A program made the position numbers and the translations under genes. 64,000 bases of DNA from Prosthecobacter debontii (GTDB lineage: Bacteria > Verrucomicrobiota > Verrucomicrobiia > Verrucomicrobiales > Verrucomicrobiaceae): the NCBI RefSeq assembly GCF_900167535.1, contig NZ_FUYE01000002.1, forward strand, positions 496,001-560,000. Reading direction: 5' to 3'. Positions 34,593-45,136 of this stretch are shown here, in pieces. Position 1 is the first letter of the stretch; every line of letters begins with the position of its first letter. Below the pieces are notes generated by a model. The model did not search any database. It saw only the letters and a list, made by a program, of their open reading frames with translations, and was not told the DNA's origin.

Positions 34593-37500
34593 CTATGCGG
34601 GAGTTTCGCGAGAAACTGACAATGCAGCCAAAGCTGATTCCAGCGCCTCAATGCGAACTGGCTTGATCAAGTGGGAGACAAACCCCGACTGACGACTGTG
34701 AGCTAAGTCTTGCTCCATCCCAAATCCACTGACAGCGATGCCCTTCAGAGGAAACCGATCCCGCAGTTCTTCCATCAAGTCATAGCCCGTTCCATCAGGA
34801 AGGCCGAGATCCGAAATCAGCAGATCGAACTCCTGCTGCTGCACCTGTTCACGCGCCTCACGCAGAGAGCCGGCCGTCTCGACCCGGTAGTTCCGCCGAC
34901 GCAATAGCTGGGCCAAGGCCGTGCGAGTGGGCACATGGTCCTCCACGAGCAAAATACGCCAAGCTAAATGAGCCCGTTCGGGCGTCAGTGTGAGTGGCTC
35001 ACCTTCCTCAGTGCCTGATTCAGGGTCCTTGGATAAGGGATCATTTTGGATCAACGGAATCCGAAGGATGAAGGTAGATCCTTGACCTGGCCCCTTGCTC
35101 TTCGCTTCGATATGCCCCTGATGAAGCTCCATCAACATGCGAGAAATGGCTAAGCCGAGACCAAGTCCTCCAAACCTTTGTGAGCCACCGCGCCCCGCAT
35201 GATCTCCCTGCGAGAACGCATCAAAAATACGCATGATCTCGGCTGTGGTCATGCCGATTCCCGTATCTGTGATCTCGACGATGACACTCCGCCCGGTTTC
35301 GCCTAGCCGGGTGCTCACTTGGATACATCCCTCCTGCGGCGTGAACTTCACCGCATTGTTTAAGAGGTTCCAAAGCACTTGCTGTAAACGCACCGAGTCC
35401 GCGTGCACGATGAGAGACTCGTCTCCCAACTTCAACTTCACATGGACTCCCTTGGTATGGGCTTCGTTATGAATCGTCGCCAAGGCATCTCGAATGACAT
35501 CATTCACATTGAGCCGCCGCATCTCGAGCACCAATTTCCCCCGCGTGATACGGGTAATGTCTAACAAATCATCAATCAACCGAGCTTCGAGATCCACATT
35601 TTTTCGAATCGTTTCAAAATCCGTTCGAATCTCCTCCGGCAAGTCTTTATTTTTACTCCCTTCACTGGCCAGGAGTAAGACCGGGCTGAGGGGCGTGCGG
35701 AGTTCATGAGACAGCCGTGCCAAGAAATCGTCCTTGGCGCGCACTGCCTCCAAGGCACGATCTCGCGCCTGCTCCAAATCATTCTCCACCTGCTTCCGCA
35801 TGCTGATGTCCGTGAGCACGGCCACAATACCCACCACGACACCATCCGAGCTACGTTCAGGAACGAAAATGACGTGGGCCCACTTCGTCTCCGAAGTCGT
35901 GTCTGGAATCGCCATTTCAAACTCAACACGTTCACCCGAGAAGGCCTTCTCCATCATGGGGAGAATGGCTTTATAACCGCTGTCTCCGATGATGTCTCGG
36001 GCGTGTCTGCCAATGGCCTCCTGTGGCTCTGCTCCATAGTGACTAGCATACGGTGCGTTGATAAACTTGTAGTGATGCTCACGATCAAACTGCGCAAGTA
36101 AAACGGGAGCATGATCGGTCACGAGACGAAGCTGCTCTTCACTGGCGCGCAACGCATCTTCGGCCTCGCGACTGTCGGTGATATCTTGGGTGATGATCAA
36201 CCCCGCCGTAACGAGACCATGCTCATCGCGAATACCGACCACACTGTTACGAACCCAAGCATAAGTGCCGTCGGGCAAGACATCCCGTTTTTCAATGATG
36301 AACGAGGAGCCACCTTTCATCATGGCATCAAAAACCACTTGGTTTTGAGATCGATCATCCGGGTGGGTTAGATCGTGGATATTGAGGCCTAGAAGTTCAT
36401 CCCGCGTCCTGGCCACGATTTCACAGTAGGCATCGTTCACCATCACGATGGATCCTTGCGTGTCCGTCTGAACAATGCCTGATCCAGCTTGGGCAAAAAT
36501 AGCGGAGAGATGGGCCTCCCGTTCACGGAGGATGTTGTCGGTCAGCTTGATGTCTTCGATGTCCGTGTTCGACCCATACCATTTGAGGATATTTTTCCCG
36601 GCGTCCATCACTGGCACCGCACGGGTTTTAAACCATCGGAACTGACCATCCGCCCGCCGGATGCGCACTTCCGCATCCATGGCTTGACGTGCTGCCACAG
36701 CCCGTTCCCAAGCCTGATTCCACACAGGCAAGTCCTCGGGGTGTATGGAATCCCTCCAGCCCCAACTTCGTTGCTCACATTCGGCACGGCCGGTGTATGT
36801 GCACCATTGAGGACTGACGAAATCCCAGTTTCCGTCAGGTCCGCAGGTCCAGACCAAGTGAGGCATGGATTCCGCCATCTCACGCCAGCTCTTCTCACTT
36901 TCACGTAGAGCGCTCTCGACGGTCTTCACTTGCTCAAGCTCACGCTGAAGACTTGTGTAAAGCTGAGCATTGTCGATCGCGATTGCAGCTTGGGCTGCCA
37001 TACCCATCAAAATGCCTTCCACGGCCTCTTTAAACACACCCGGTTCTTCGTGCCCCAGAAACAGACCGCCAATGACCTGCCCGGAACTGGAGATCACTGG
37101 CACAGCGAGGTAGCTCCGCACGGGTAAATGCCCAGAGGGCAAGCCATGGTAGGGCTCGTTTTTTCCATACCTCGGATCATTGAGCACATCATCGATGCGA
37201 ACGACGCCCTCTCCGCGAAACGTTGGACCAAATAATTCCGTCTTACGCGGCATTGGATACATGGAGAACGCCTCTTTGGGAGCACCCGAAAGGGTGTAAA
37301 GAGTGAATGACTCCCCTTTTTCATCCGCCACATTATAGAAGAAAGCGCCAAACTGAGCTCCTGAGATCTCACGACAGGCGTCGGTCACACTTTGGACAAT
37401 CTTTTCCAGATTGCGTTCCGCGACCAGCGCACTGCTCACCTGATTGAGCAGGGCGAGAATCTGAGATTGTTGACGCAGAGCTTCCTCTGTTTTTTTGAAG

Positions 37501-40500
37501 GTCGATATATCCAGATGGATTCCTGCCCAACGAATGATTTGTCCATTTTCATCCCTGATCGGGATGCCGCGTGAAAGCACCGGATGCCATTGACCATCGG
37601 TGCCTTTAAATCGGTGCTCCCTTTCCCAAACTCCACCACGGTAAGAATGAGCTTTCCAATCGCTCAACGTCCGTTCGGCATCTTCGGGATGAAGTGCGCG
37701 AATGATCCCAAAGTTAGCGCACTCTTCTTGAGTCATGCCCACCAGATTGAGCAACGAATCACTCAAGTAGAGGTTATTGCCCTCCGCATCACAGACCCAG
37801 ATACCGTAGTTTATCGATTCCCCAATGCTGCGGTAGAGCTGTTCACGCCGCACCAACTCCACCTCATTTTTTTTCTTTTCGGTGATGTCTCGGCCAATTT
37901 TTGAGGCACCTATCACTCGGCCTTCGGAATCTTTGATCGGAGAAATGGAGAGAGAAATATCGATTTTCTGCCCATCCTTACGCTGCCTCACAGTCTCGTA
38001 ATGATGGATGGGATTTCCTTCTCTGACTCCCTCGAGGATGGAATGTTCTTCATGAAGTCGATCTTCTGGGATCAAGATGCTCACAGGCTGTCCAATGACT
38101 TCATGGGCCTCATAACCAAAGATTCGTTGGGCTCCCTGATTCCAACTGGTGATAAGGCCATTTAGATCTTTGCTTATGATGGCATCGTCGGATGACGCCA
38201 CAATAGCAGCGAGGCGTTGGCGCGCTTGTGACGCCTGCAACTGCTCAATGACCAAGGCTGCGGAGTGTGTGACGATTCGAATGAACTTCAACTCGTCTTC
38301 ATCAAACTGATGCCGAACGCGGCTGGCAAAGGAAAGAGTCCCCAAAAGCTTTCCTCCGGCCATCAGGGGGTGGCAAACGTAGGTCTGGATCTCGAGCTTC
38401 CTCACCAGATCGGCACGAGGATCCAACGAGTTTCGGATGTCATTGACCACGAGGCCTCGGCAAGACTTTGCCACTGCACCACAGATCGATTGGCCAAACT
38501 CCAGCCGGTGCATCGCCTGCGCGGTTTCTTCAGAAATGCCCGCATAGGAGTGCAGTTCCAATGCATCTCCAGCTTCATTGACCATGAAGTTGAAAAAAGT
38601 GTCCGCACTCAGGTGCATCGTCACCTTAGCAAAAAGCTCCCGCACAACCGTGTCAGGATTTCGAGCACTGAGCAATTGTGCCAGCGTCTCTGAAAGCAGT
38701 TGCATGCGCTCCGTGCGTTTTTGTAAGGCCTCTGCACCTCGAGCCTGCTCCACAAGCGGCTGAACACGATTCACGACATTTTCGAGCAAGTTCAGCTCAT
38801 CACTTCGCCACGACCTGACGTCACTCGCAGTGATCGCCAGCAGAGTACGTAAACGACCGGCCTGAGAAAATGGCGCACAGGCAAAGGCCGCTACATCGTG
38901 CTCCACCCAGATGTGGGCAGAACGTTGAGTCATCTCATGCGTCGCTGTGTCCTCGACCGCGAGGACTCCCTGAATGAGATCAGACTGCAAGCGGGCTGAA
39001 CCAAGCGTTTTCACATCCAAAAGCGATGGGAACGACCGACTCCGTTCGCTGTGCCAATCTTCGACAAGGTGTAAATAATCGGCGTTCTCATCGGCTTCCA
39101 TGAAGCAGCAATGAGCCACCTGGAGGTGGCTTCCCAGCCCTTCTGCCGCAGTGCTGAGAATATCCTTGGGATTATTTAGAAGCCCGAGCTTTTGGCTGAG
39201 GGCACTGAGAAAGTTCGCGTGATGAATCGCTCGCTGGCGATCTTCCAATTCTCTCTCGAGCACACGTGCTGCAACACGGGACTCCGTAATGTCTTGGAAG
39301 ATGTTAATGGCGCCGACGATCTCGCCGCGATCATTTCGAAGCGGATCAATCGTGACGCTAGCCATCAAAGAGCTGCCATCGTGACGAACAGCCTCCGCTT
39401 CGACATGCCGAAAGCTTTTCCCCAATCGAATGGCCTCGGCGATGGGCGTCTGCTCGGGTGCGATCTCTGTACCATCGGGCAGTCGCACCCCTCGAAACGC
39501 ACAAAAGCGCTCTTGCAGATCATTCAGCAGGGGAGTGCGCCGCCACAGCTCCTGAGCTTTGGAATTGAAAAAGGTGATGCGCCCTTCCAGATCGCAGGTG
39601 TAAACCCCCGCAGGCAAGACCTCCAAAATATGGCGCAAGTGTTGTTCGGCTTGGTTTGCGTGCCGGGTCGAAGCCTGTCGAATCGAAGCCAAGGCAAGAT
39701 GTGTGCTCACCCGCGCCAAGAGTTCCCGAGCATCGAAGGGTTTAACCAGATAATCATCCGCACCGGCATCCATGCCTTCGACCCGAGACTCCTCCCCTGC
39801 TCTCGCGGATAGAAAGATCACGGGTGTCGAGCGTGTGGACTCATTCTCTCGGAGCGCTTTCAAAAGGCCAAAGCCATTCATCCTCGGCATCATGACGTCC
39901 GTGAGCACTAAGTCAGGCAGCGCGCGGAGTGCCATCTCAAGACCTTCTTGTCCATCGCTGGCAATATCGACCACATAACGACTGCCAAGCAGATGCCGAA
40001 TGTACTCGCGCATGTCCAGGCTGTCATCGACAAGCAGGATGCGTTTCCGGTCATGGTCAGAAACGGTTTCTGAATCCATTTGAGGCAGCTCGTCGGACGA
40101 GGTCGAACCCATCCAGCGTTCGGATTCCTGGAGAAAACTCTGCTCCAATTTCGACGGGGATTTGAAGTCCTTGGCACCTCGAGATTCCACTGACGATTCA
40201 ACTGCTCTGCGAGGTAAGCGGACCGTAAAACAAGTGCCTTCTCCGAGCCGACTGCTGACCAAGATGTCTCCCTCATGCAGTTTGACCAATTCTTGCACCA
40301 AGGCCAAGCCGATGCCTGTTCCTTCATGGCTACGGCTCTGAGATCCAGCAACACGATAGAAGCGTTCGAATAGGCGAGGCAAGGCTTCCGGAGGAATACC
40401 CGCACCCGTATCGGAGATACAGAGTTCGATGCCTCCATCACTCTCCTGGAGGGTGACCCGGACCGTTCCTTGTTGGGTGAACTTAAAGGCGTTGGAGAGC

Positions 40501-41933
40501 AGATTGAGAACGATTTTTTCCCACCAATCCAAGTCCACATAAACCGGCTCTCTCAAGGGTGGACAGGTGATCACTAAATCTAACCCCGCCTTTTTCATCA
40601 AGGGTTCGAAGCGACCCGCCAATTCTTGAGTGACCTCGGCAAGATCGACTGGCTCAAAGACAGGCTCCATGCGCTGCGCTTCGATTCGAGAAAAGTCTAA
40701 CAATGTATTGACCAATCTCAGCAAACGCAGGCCGTTGCGATGAGCCATTGCAACGAGCTTCTGTCCAGCCGCTCCAAAGCTCTGGTTAGGATTCTCCAGC
40801 AGATCTTCCAACGCTCCAAGCGTCAGCGTCAGGGGAGTACGAAACTCATGACTGACATTGCTAAAGAACTGTGTTTTGGCCTGATCGATAGCCGCGAGCT
40901 GCTCCGCCCTCTGCCTTTCATGTTCGTAAGCCCGGATATTGGACAATGCGGTGGAGATCTGCCCAGCAAGAAGGTCCAGAAAGCCCCGATACGCTTCGTC
41001 AAACTGCCGATAAGGATTCAACCCGACAATCAGATGGCCGGTGACCTTTTCTCCTCCATGATCGAGGATGGGGACCATCGCGGCTTTCGAAGGCGGTCTA
41101 TCCCATGACCGATGTGGCACGGAACCAAAACGGTCCGACAAGGGCTCCACCTGCTGAATGCCTGCTTCGGTGACTGTGCCTAGTGGCCAAGCCGAACTCG
41201 ATTCGGATTCTTTTAACTGAATCACGAAAGGCGCTACCGGATGCTCGCTCTCGATGCCAAAAGAACCTTCCAAATGCGCTTCCACTCCCGAATGATCCGT
41301 GAGGTAAAATAAAGCGAAGGGAAGATCTCGATTTTCCTTCTCCAAGCATTGCGCCAACGCTGCCCACAAATCTTGCTGCGACTTCAGTCCGGTTAACCTC
41401 ACTGCAAGATCCTGGAGAAAGGACAGACGGCGCTCGCTGATCACCCGCTCGGTTTCCTCGGTGACCACACACAGCATGCCTCCCACCCCCGCATCGTCAC
41501 TGGGAATAGGACTGTAGGAGAAGGTATGGTACGTCTCTTCCGGGAAACCACTCCTTTCCAAAAACAGCAGCAGGTCTTCATCCCACGTGGCCTCTCCCTC
41601 ACGCACCACATGCTCGGCGCGTGGGCCAGCATCGTTCCAAACTTCATTCCACACCTGACTGGCGGGAGCCCCAAGCCAATCTGTTTTCAAGCCCAGCGTC
41701 GGAAGATAGGCATCATTGCAAAAAAATCTGAACTCCCTTCCCCACCCTACCCACATGGCAAATCTCGAATTGAGCATGAGACTGATCGTCGTCTTCAAGC
41801 TTTGAGGCCAGCCTTCCAGCGGACCAAGCGGATGAGCCGACCAGTCCATTTCGCGAATGCGCTCCCCCATGAGTCCTCCAGCCCTCACCCATGAGTCGGA
41901 CCTCTCTGAAGGATGATCTTGGAGGCGATTCAT
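34593..41933 (-). CDS. Giant hybrid sensor histidine kinase (multi-PAS/GAF, two kinase modules, two receivers)
   Basis: The 2446-residue protein combines many sensory domains. In order: a PAS (about 1-170) and GAF (to about 345); a first HisKA/HATPase kinase (H near 361) and a receiver (Asp near 679); then PAS, two GAFs, two PAS, GAF and three PAS (about 770-2060); and a second HisKA/HATPase (H near 2076) followed by a C-terminal receiver (Asp near 2373). Its ATG overlaps the stop of the degenerate kinase gene (ATGA). Domain boundaries are approximate, from motif reading. It has no output domain, so it should pass phosphate to partners; the likely light or redox signal is not defined. Confidence 0.9.
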   Translation of the reverse strand: MNRLQDHPSERSDSWVRAGGLMGERIREMDWSAHPLGPLEGWPQSLKTTISLMLNSRFAMWVGWGREFRFFCNDAYLPTLGLKTDWLGAPASQVWNEVWNDAGPRAEHVVREGEATWDEDLLLFLERSGFPEETYHTFSYSPIPSDDAGVGGMLCVVTEETERVISERRLSFLQDLAVRLTGLKSQQDLWAALAQCLEKENRDLPFALFYLTDHSGVEAHLEGSFGIESEHPVAPFVIQLKESESSSAWPLGTVTEAGIQQVEPLSDRFGSVPHRSWDRPPSKAAMVPILDHGGEKVTGHLIVGLNPYRQFDEAYRGFLDLLAGQISTALSNIRAYEHERQRAEQLAAIDQAKTQFFSNVSHEFRTPLTLTLGALEDLLENPNQSFGAAGQKLVAMAHRNGLRLLRLVNTLLDFSRIEAQRMEPVFEPVDLAEVTQELAGRFEPLMKKAGLDLVITCPPLREPVYVDLDWWEKIVLNLLSNAFKFTQQGTVRVTLQESDGGIELCISDTGAGIPPEALPRLFERFYRVAGSQSRSHEGTGIGLALVQELVKLHEGDILVSSRLGEGTCFTVRLPRRAVESSVESRGAKDFKSPSKLEQSFLQESERWMGSTSSDELPQMDSETVSDHDRKRILLVDDSLDMREYIRHLLGSRYVVDIASDGQEGLEMALRALPDLVLTDVMMPRMNGFGLLKALRENESTRSTPVIFLSARAGEESRVEGMDAGADDYLVKPFDARELLARVSTHLALASIRQASTRHANQAEQHLRHILEVLPAGVYTCDLEGRITFFNSKAQELWRRTPLLNDLQERFCAFRGVRLPDGTEIAPEQTPIAEAIRLGKSFRHVEAEAVRHDGSSLMASVTIDPLRNDRGEIVGAINIFQDITESRVAARVLERELEDRQRAIHHANFLSALSQKLGLLNNPKDILSTAAEGLGSHLQVAHCCFMEADENADYLHLVEDWHSERSRSFPSLLDVKTLGSARLQSDLIQGVLAVEDTATHEMTQRSAHIWVEHDVAAFACAPFSQAGRLRTLLAITASDVRSWRSDELNLLENVVNRVQPLVEQARGAEALQKRTERMQLLSETLAQLLSARNPDTVVRELFAKVTMHLSADTFFNFMVNEAGDALELHSYAGISEETAQAMHRLEFGQSICGAVAKSCRGLVVNDIRNSLDPRADLVRKLEIQTYVCHPLMAGGKLLGTLSFASRVRHQFDEDELKFIRIVTHSAALVIEQLQASQARQRLAAIVASSDDAIISKDLNGLITSWNQGAQRIFGYEAHEVIGQPVSILIPEDRLHEEHSILEGVREGNPIHHYETVRQRKDGQKIDISLSISPIKDSEGRVIGASKIGRDITEKKKNEVELVRREQLYRSIGESINYGIWVCDAEGNNLYLSDSLLNLVGMTQEECANFGIIRALHPEDAERTLSDWKAHSYRGGVWEREHRFKGTDGQWHPVLSRGIPIRDENGQIIRWAGIHLDISTFKKTEEALRQQSQILALLNQVSSALVAERNLEKIVQSVTDACREISGAQFGAFFYNVADEKGESFTLYTLSGAPKEAFSMYPMPRKTELFGPTFRGEGVVRIDDVLNDPRYGKNEPYHGLPSGHLPVRSYLAVPVISSSGQVIGGLFLGHEEPGVFKEAVEGILMGMAAQAAIAIDNAQLYTSLQRELEQVKTVESALRESEKSWREMAESMPHLVWTCGPDGNWDFVSPQWCTYTGRAECEQRSWGWRDSIHPEDLPVWNQAWERAVAARQAMDAEVRIRRADGQFRWFKTRAVPVMDAGKNILKWYGSNTDIEDIKLTDNILREREAHLSAIFAQAGSGIVQTDTQGSIVMVNDAYCEIVARTRDELLGLNIHDLTHPDDRSQNQVVFDAMMKGGSSFIIEKRDVLPDGTYAWVRNSVVGIRDEHGLVTAGLIITQDITDSREAEDALRASEEQLRLVTDHAPVLLAQFDREHHYKFINAPYASHYGAEPQEAIGRHARDIIGDSGYKAILPMMEKAFSGERVEFEMAIPDTTSETKWAHVIFVPERSSDGVVVGIVAVLTDISMRKQVENDLEQARDRALEAVRAKDDFLARLSHELRTPLSPVLLLASEGSKNKDLPEEIRTDFETIRKNVDLEARLIDDLLDITRITRGKLVLEMRRLNVNDVIRDALATIHNEAHTKGVHVKLKLGDESLIVHADSVRLQQVLWNLLNNAVKFTPQEGCIQVSTRLGETGRSVIVEITDTGIGMTTAEIMRIFDAFSQGDHAGRGGSQRFGGLGLGLAISRMLMELHQGHIEAKSKGPGQGSTFILRIPLIQNDPLSKDPESGTEEGEPLTLTPERAHLAWRILLVEDHVPTRTALAQLLRRRNYRVETAGSLREAREQVQQQEFDLLISDLGLPDGTGYDLMEELRDRFPLKGIAVSGFGMEQDLAHSRQSGFVSHLIKPVRIEALESALAALSVSRETPA

Positions 41934-42991
41934 GCGGCGGTGTCTGCGGTAGGAGACTCTTTCGGCAGTGTAAAAAAGAACCGGGCCCCGCCTTCGGGGA
42001 TAGGTTCACAGCCGAACTCTCCTTTTTGCAGCTCGACCAGCCGACGGGCGATGGGAAGGTTCCATTGTTTCGTACTGTGTCCCTGATGCAATTTGTCAAA
42101 AGGCCACATCAGTGCGGCACATTGCTCCAAGGTCAGGTCGGGTCCGTGATCTCGGACCGTAAATAAGAATTCGTGCTCTTTCTCCTCCCAATGTAATTCC
42201 ACCGACGCCCCCGACTTGGAGCGCTGCACAGCCAGTTGCAGGAGATTCGCCCATACCACTTCCAGCCAAGCGAGCACCCCATGCACTTGCGGCCAGTCTT
42301 CGGGTTCGTTCATTTGGATTCGCGATTTCACGGCAGCTTGTTCGGCCGATTGTCGTCCAGCCCAGACAGCTTGTGCCATATCCACTTCTTCCTTCAGGCG
42401 ATGTTCCGCCGTGGCCCTAGCGACCTGACTCGTTCGCTCGATCAGTTTTAAGACTGCCTGGGTGCAATCAAACAAGGGCATAGTCAAAGCCGCATCTTCC
42501 TCCGAATGCTCGGAGAGAATATCTTTCAGGAGTTCAGCCGTGGCTAAGATCCCGCTCAAGTTAGCCCGCAAATCATGGCTGACGCGTCGGGCAAACGTCA
42601 TCAGATCTCCGCGTAAACACTCGTTTTCTCGAATCAAGCTGTGTGTCTGAAGTGCACCGCGAAAAACCTGTGCCAAAAGCGGCGCGTGCCAGTCTTCGGA
42701 GGGAATGACCGTGAGCCCTGAACTCACAATGCCTTCGCCCAAAGCCACGACGGGGTAAGACACTCCGGCCTCAGGCGAAGCTCCGTTCAGTGCTAATTCG
42801 AACTCGCTCAACTCGGGACAAATCAGCACGAGCAAGTCGCAGGACGCACGGGAGGGAGCCAGAAAAAATTCATCCACCGAAGCCACCTCGATCAATTCAA
42901 GGCCGTCCCCAAAAGCTCGCTCCAACCCTCCCTTTGCAGCGGCTCGCGCCACATCATGACGGTCTGAAAACACGAGGAAGACGGCAGGCAT
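41930..42991 (-). CDS. Degenerate histidine kinase, probable phosphotransfer protein
   Basis: The 353-residue protein has a receiver-like N-terminus, where the phosphoacceptor position is Ile57 rather than Asp, and a DHp helix with the H-box ARRVSHDLRANLSG (His139). In the ATPase half the N-box Asn is replaced (NLLQLAVQ, Leu253), the G1 box is DHGPD rather than DxGxG, and the second glycine-rich box has become TKQWNLP. So phosphate-accepting His is kept while ATP binding is probably lost, as in the histidine phosphotransferases ChpT and Spo0B. Its stop overlaps the giant kinase (ATGA). Confidence 0.75.
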   Translation of the reverse strand: MPAVFLVFSDRHDVARAAAKGGLERAFGDGLELIEVASVDEFFLAPSRASCDLLVLICPELSEFELALNGASPEAGVSYPVVALGEGIVSSGLTVIPSEDWHAPLLAQVFRGALQTHSLIRENECLRGDLMTFARRVSHDLRANLSGILATAELLKDILSEHSEEDAALTMPLFDCTQAVLKLIERTSQVARATAEHRLKEEVDMAQAVWAGRQSAEQAAVKSRIQMNEPEDWPQVHGVLAWLEVVWANLLQLAVQRSKSGASVELHWEEKEHEFLFTVRDHGPDLTLEQCAALMWPFDKLHQGHSTKQWNLPIARRLVELQKGEFGCEPIPEGGARFFFTLPKESPTADTAA

Positions 42992-43069
42992 GAGTCGGAG
43001 GAAAATCGAATGTTGGAAGGCTTAGAACACGTGCTGTTTAAATCGCATTTCGAGCAGAAACCGGTCGCA

Positions 43070-45118
43070 TCAATCTGAAGCGGAACTCAAAGCGGATAAA
43101 ATGGCAGCTTCCAGGCCCTGAACTTGAATGGGTTTGGTCAAATGACTGACGAAACCGACCTCCCGGCTCCGCTCGACGTCCTTATCCATGCCGTAACCAG
43201 TCAATGCAATGCCACGGAGAGCATGACGACTGTACAGTGTTTCCATCAGATCGTAGCCATTGCCATCGGGAAGACCAATGTCCGAGATGATGAGATCAAA
43301 CCTGTATTGATCCGCCAATTGCAGAGCTTCTTCCACAGAGGCTGCGCTATGCACCTCATACTTCCGGCGTTTCAACAGATGGGCCAAAGCCGTGCGCGTG
43401 GCCTCATGGTCTTCCACCAGCAAGACGGTCACCGGCGAATGCCCTTGCGGCGGGGCTGGTAAAGAAGTAGGTGCCTGTTGCAGGGAGAGGCAGATGTCTG
43501 GCACTAGGGGCAGTTCAATGATGAACGAAGCGCCCTCACCCAGACCACGACTTTCCGCTCGGATGTGGCCGGAGTGGCTCTGCACCAGCATGTGGCTGAT
43601 CGCTAAGCCCAGCCCCAAACCGCCAAACCGATGAGAGCCCCCATCCCCCGCATGATCTCCTTGAGCAAAGGCATCAAAGATTCGTCCCACCTCCGCCATT
43701 GTCATGCCTATCCCGGTATCGATGATGGAGATCTCGACGACGTCTTTTTCCAAGATCGTTCGCGTGAGGACCGTGATGCTCCCCCCCTCCGGTGTAAACT
43801 TCACTGCGTTTTTGAGAATGTTCCAAAAGACCTGCTGCAAACGCACCGCATCTCCAAGCACGGTGTGGGCAGAAGCGGAGCGCTGAAGGCGCAAGGATAA
43901 ATGCTTGGCTTCAATTTCTGCAGCGACATTGGCCAAGGCATCACTGAGCACCACCTCGACATCGACGGGCAGCTTCTCCAGCGCCATTTTGCCCCGACTG
44001 ATGCGAGTGATATTGAGCAAATCATCAATCAGGCGAGCTTCAAGATCCACGTTTTTGCGGATGGTCTCAAAGATCGCGCGGACATGCGGAGGCAGCGTGG
44101 CATCCTGAGCCGCATCACTGGAAAGCAACAGAATGGGATTCAGCGGTGTTCTCAGCTCATGAGACAGTGCGGCCAAAAAGTCATCCTTCGCACGCGAAGC
44201 CGCCAGCGCGTCATCTCGTGCATTTTCGAGTTCGAACTCCGCCTGCTTCCGCGCCGTGGTGTCAGACATCACCCCCACCAATCCGACAACCTCCCCGTTT
44301 TGATTTCGTTCAGGCACATAGACCACGCTCATCCAACGGCAGCCTAACAAGTCATACGGGATCTCCACTTCAAACTCCACCCGATCCCCAGCGAGGACTT
44401 GATCCAGATAAGCGGCAATCGATTTAAATGCCTCTTCACCCAAAATCTCGCTGATGTGTTTCCCCACGATCTGCTCGGGCTCCATACCAAACCGCTTAGC
44501 ATAGGGACGATTCACAAACTTATATCGGCTTTGTGCATCACACAGCGCCAAGAGAACAGCCGCATGATCTGTCACCAAGCGCAATTGCTGTTCACTCTGC
44601 CGGAGGCGATCCTCCGCGCGAAGGCGTTCGGACGCTTCTTCTTCCAAGCGTAGGATGTGACTCTGTAGCTCTTCATTTTTATGAGCCAAGGCGCGGCGCT
44701 GGGTTTCGAGCTCCCGTTGGATAGCCGCCTTTTCGGTGGCGTTATCCACGGCTCGTCTGAGCACGATCGCGTTGGTCGCACCCTTCGGCAAAAAGTCATG
44801 AGCGCCGCTCTGCAGAGCATCCACGGCCAACTCCACCTCATGGTTGGAGGTCAGCATCACGATACCAAACGCGTTTTGGCCATGGTTGGCGATAATCTTC
44901 TTCACCAAACTGACACCGTCGCTATCCGGAAGGTTGAAATCCAGCAGCACACAATCCGGCCTCGTGCGTTGAAGAAAGCTCATGGCTTGAGCGGCTGTCG
45001 AAACCTCACTGATCTCACAAGGAGTGGATGCACTCCGAGTCAGATACCGCCTAAAAATAACACAATCCGTCAGCGAATCGTCAACGATCAGGACATGAAG
45101 TGGACTTGGCACTAGCAT
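43070..45118 (-). CDS. Hybrid histidine kinase: receiver-PAS-HisKA-HATPase-receiver
   Basis: The 682-residue protein begins with a receiver domain (Asp60 in LLDFNLPDSDG), continues through a coiled coil and a PAS domain (about 180-300) and a HisKA segment (His near 320, LSHELRTPLNP), then HATPase with G1 TGIGM and G2 FGGLGLGL, and ends with another receiver (Asp near 611). Its kinase and receiver half closely resembles the C-terminal part of the giant kinase and the 570-residue kinase, suggesting duplication. It starts 18 bp after the response regulator gene. Confidence 0.9.
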   Translation of the reverse strand: MLVPSPLHVLIVDDSLTDCVIFRRYLTRSASTPCEISEVSTAAQAMSFLQRTRPDCVLLDFNLPDSDGVSLVKKIIANHGQNAFGIVMLTSNHEVELAVDALQSGAHDFLPKGATNAIVLRRAVDNATEKAAIQRELETQRRALAHKNEELQSHILRLEEEASERLRAEDRLRQSEQQLRLVTDHAAVLLALCDAQSRYKFVNRPYAKRFGMEPEQIVGKHISEILGEEAFKSIAAYLDQVLAGDRVEFEVEIPYDLLGCRWMSVVYVPERNQNGEVVGLVGVMSDTTARKQAEFELENARDDALAASRAKDDFLAALSHELRTPLNPILLLSSDAAQDATLPPHVRAIFETIRKNVDLEARLIDDLLNITRISRGKMALEKLPVDVEVVLSDALANVAAEIEAKHLSLRLQRSASAHTVLGDAVRLQQVFWNILKNAVKFTPEGGSITVLTRTILEKDVVEISIIDTGIGMTMAEVGRIFDAFAQGDHAGDGGSHRFGGLGLGLAISHMLVQSHSGHIRAESRGLGEGASFIIELPLVPDICLSLQQAPTSLPAPPQGHSPVTVLLVEDHEATRTALAHLLKRRKYEVHSAASVEEALQLADQYRFDLIISDIGLPDGNGYDLMETLYSRHALRGIALTGYGMDKDVERSREVGFVSHLTKPIQVQGLEAAILSALSSASD

Positions 45119-45136
45119 GGTCTTCCAAGAGGCAAC

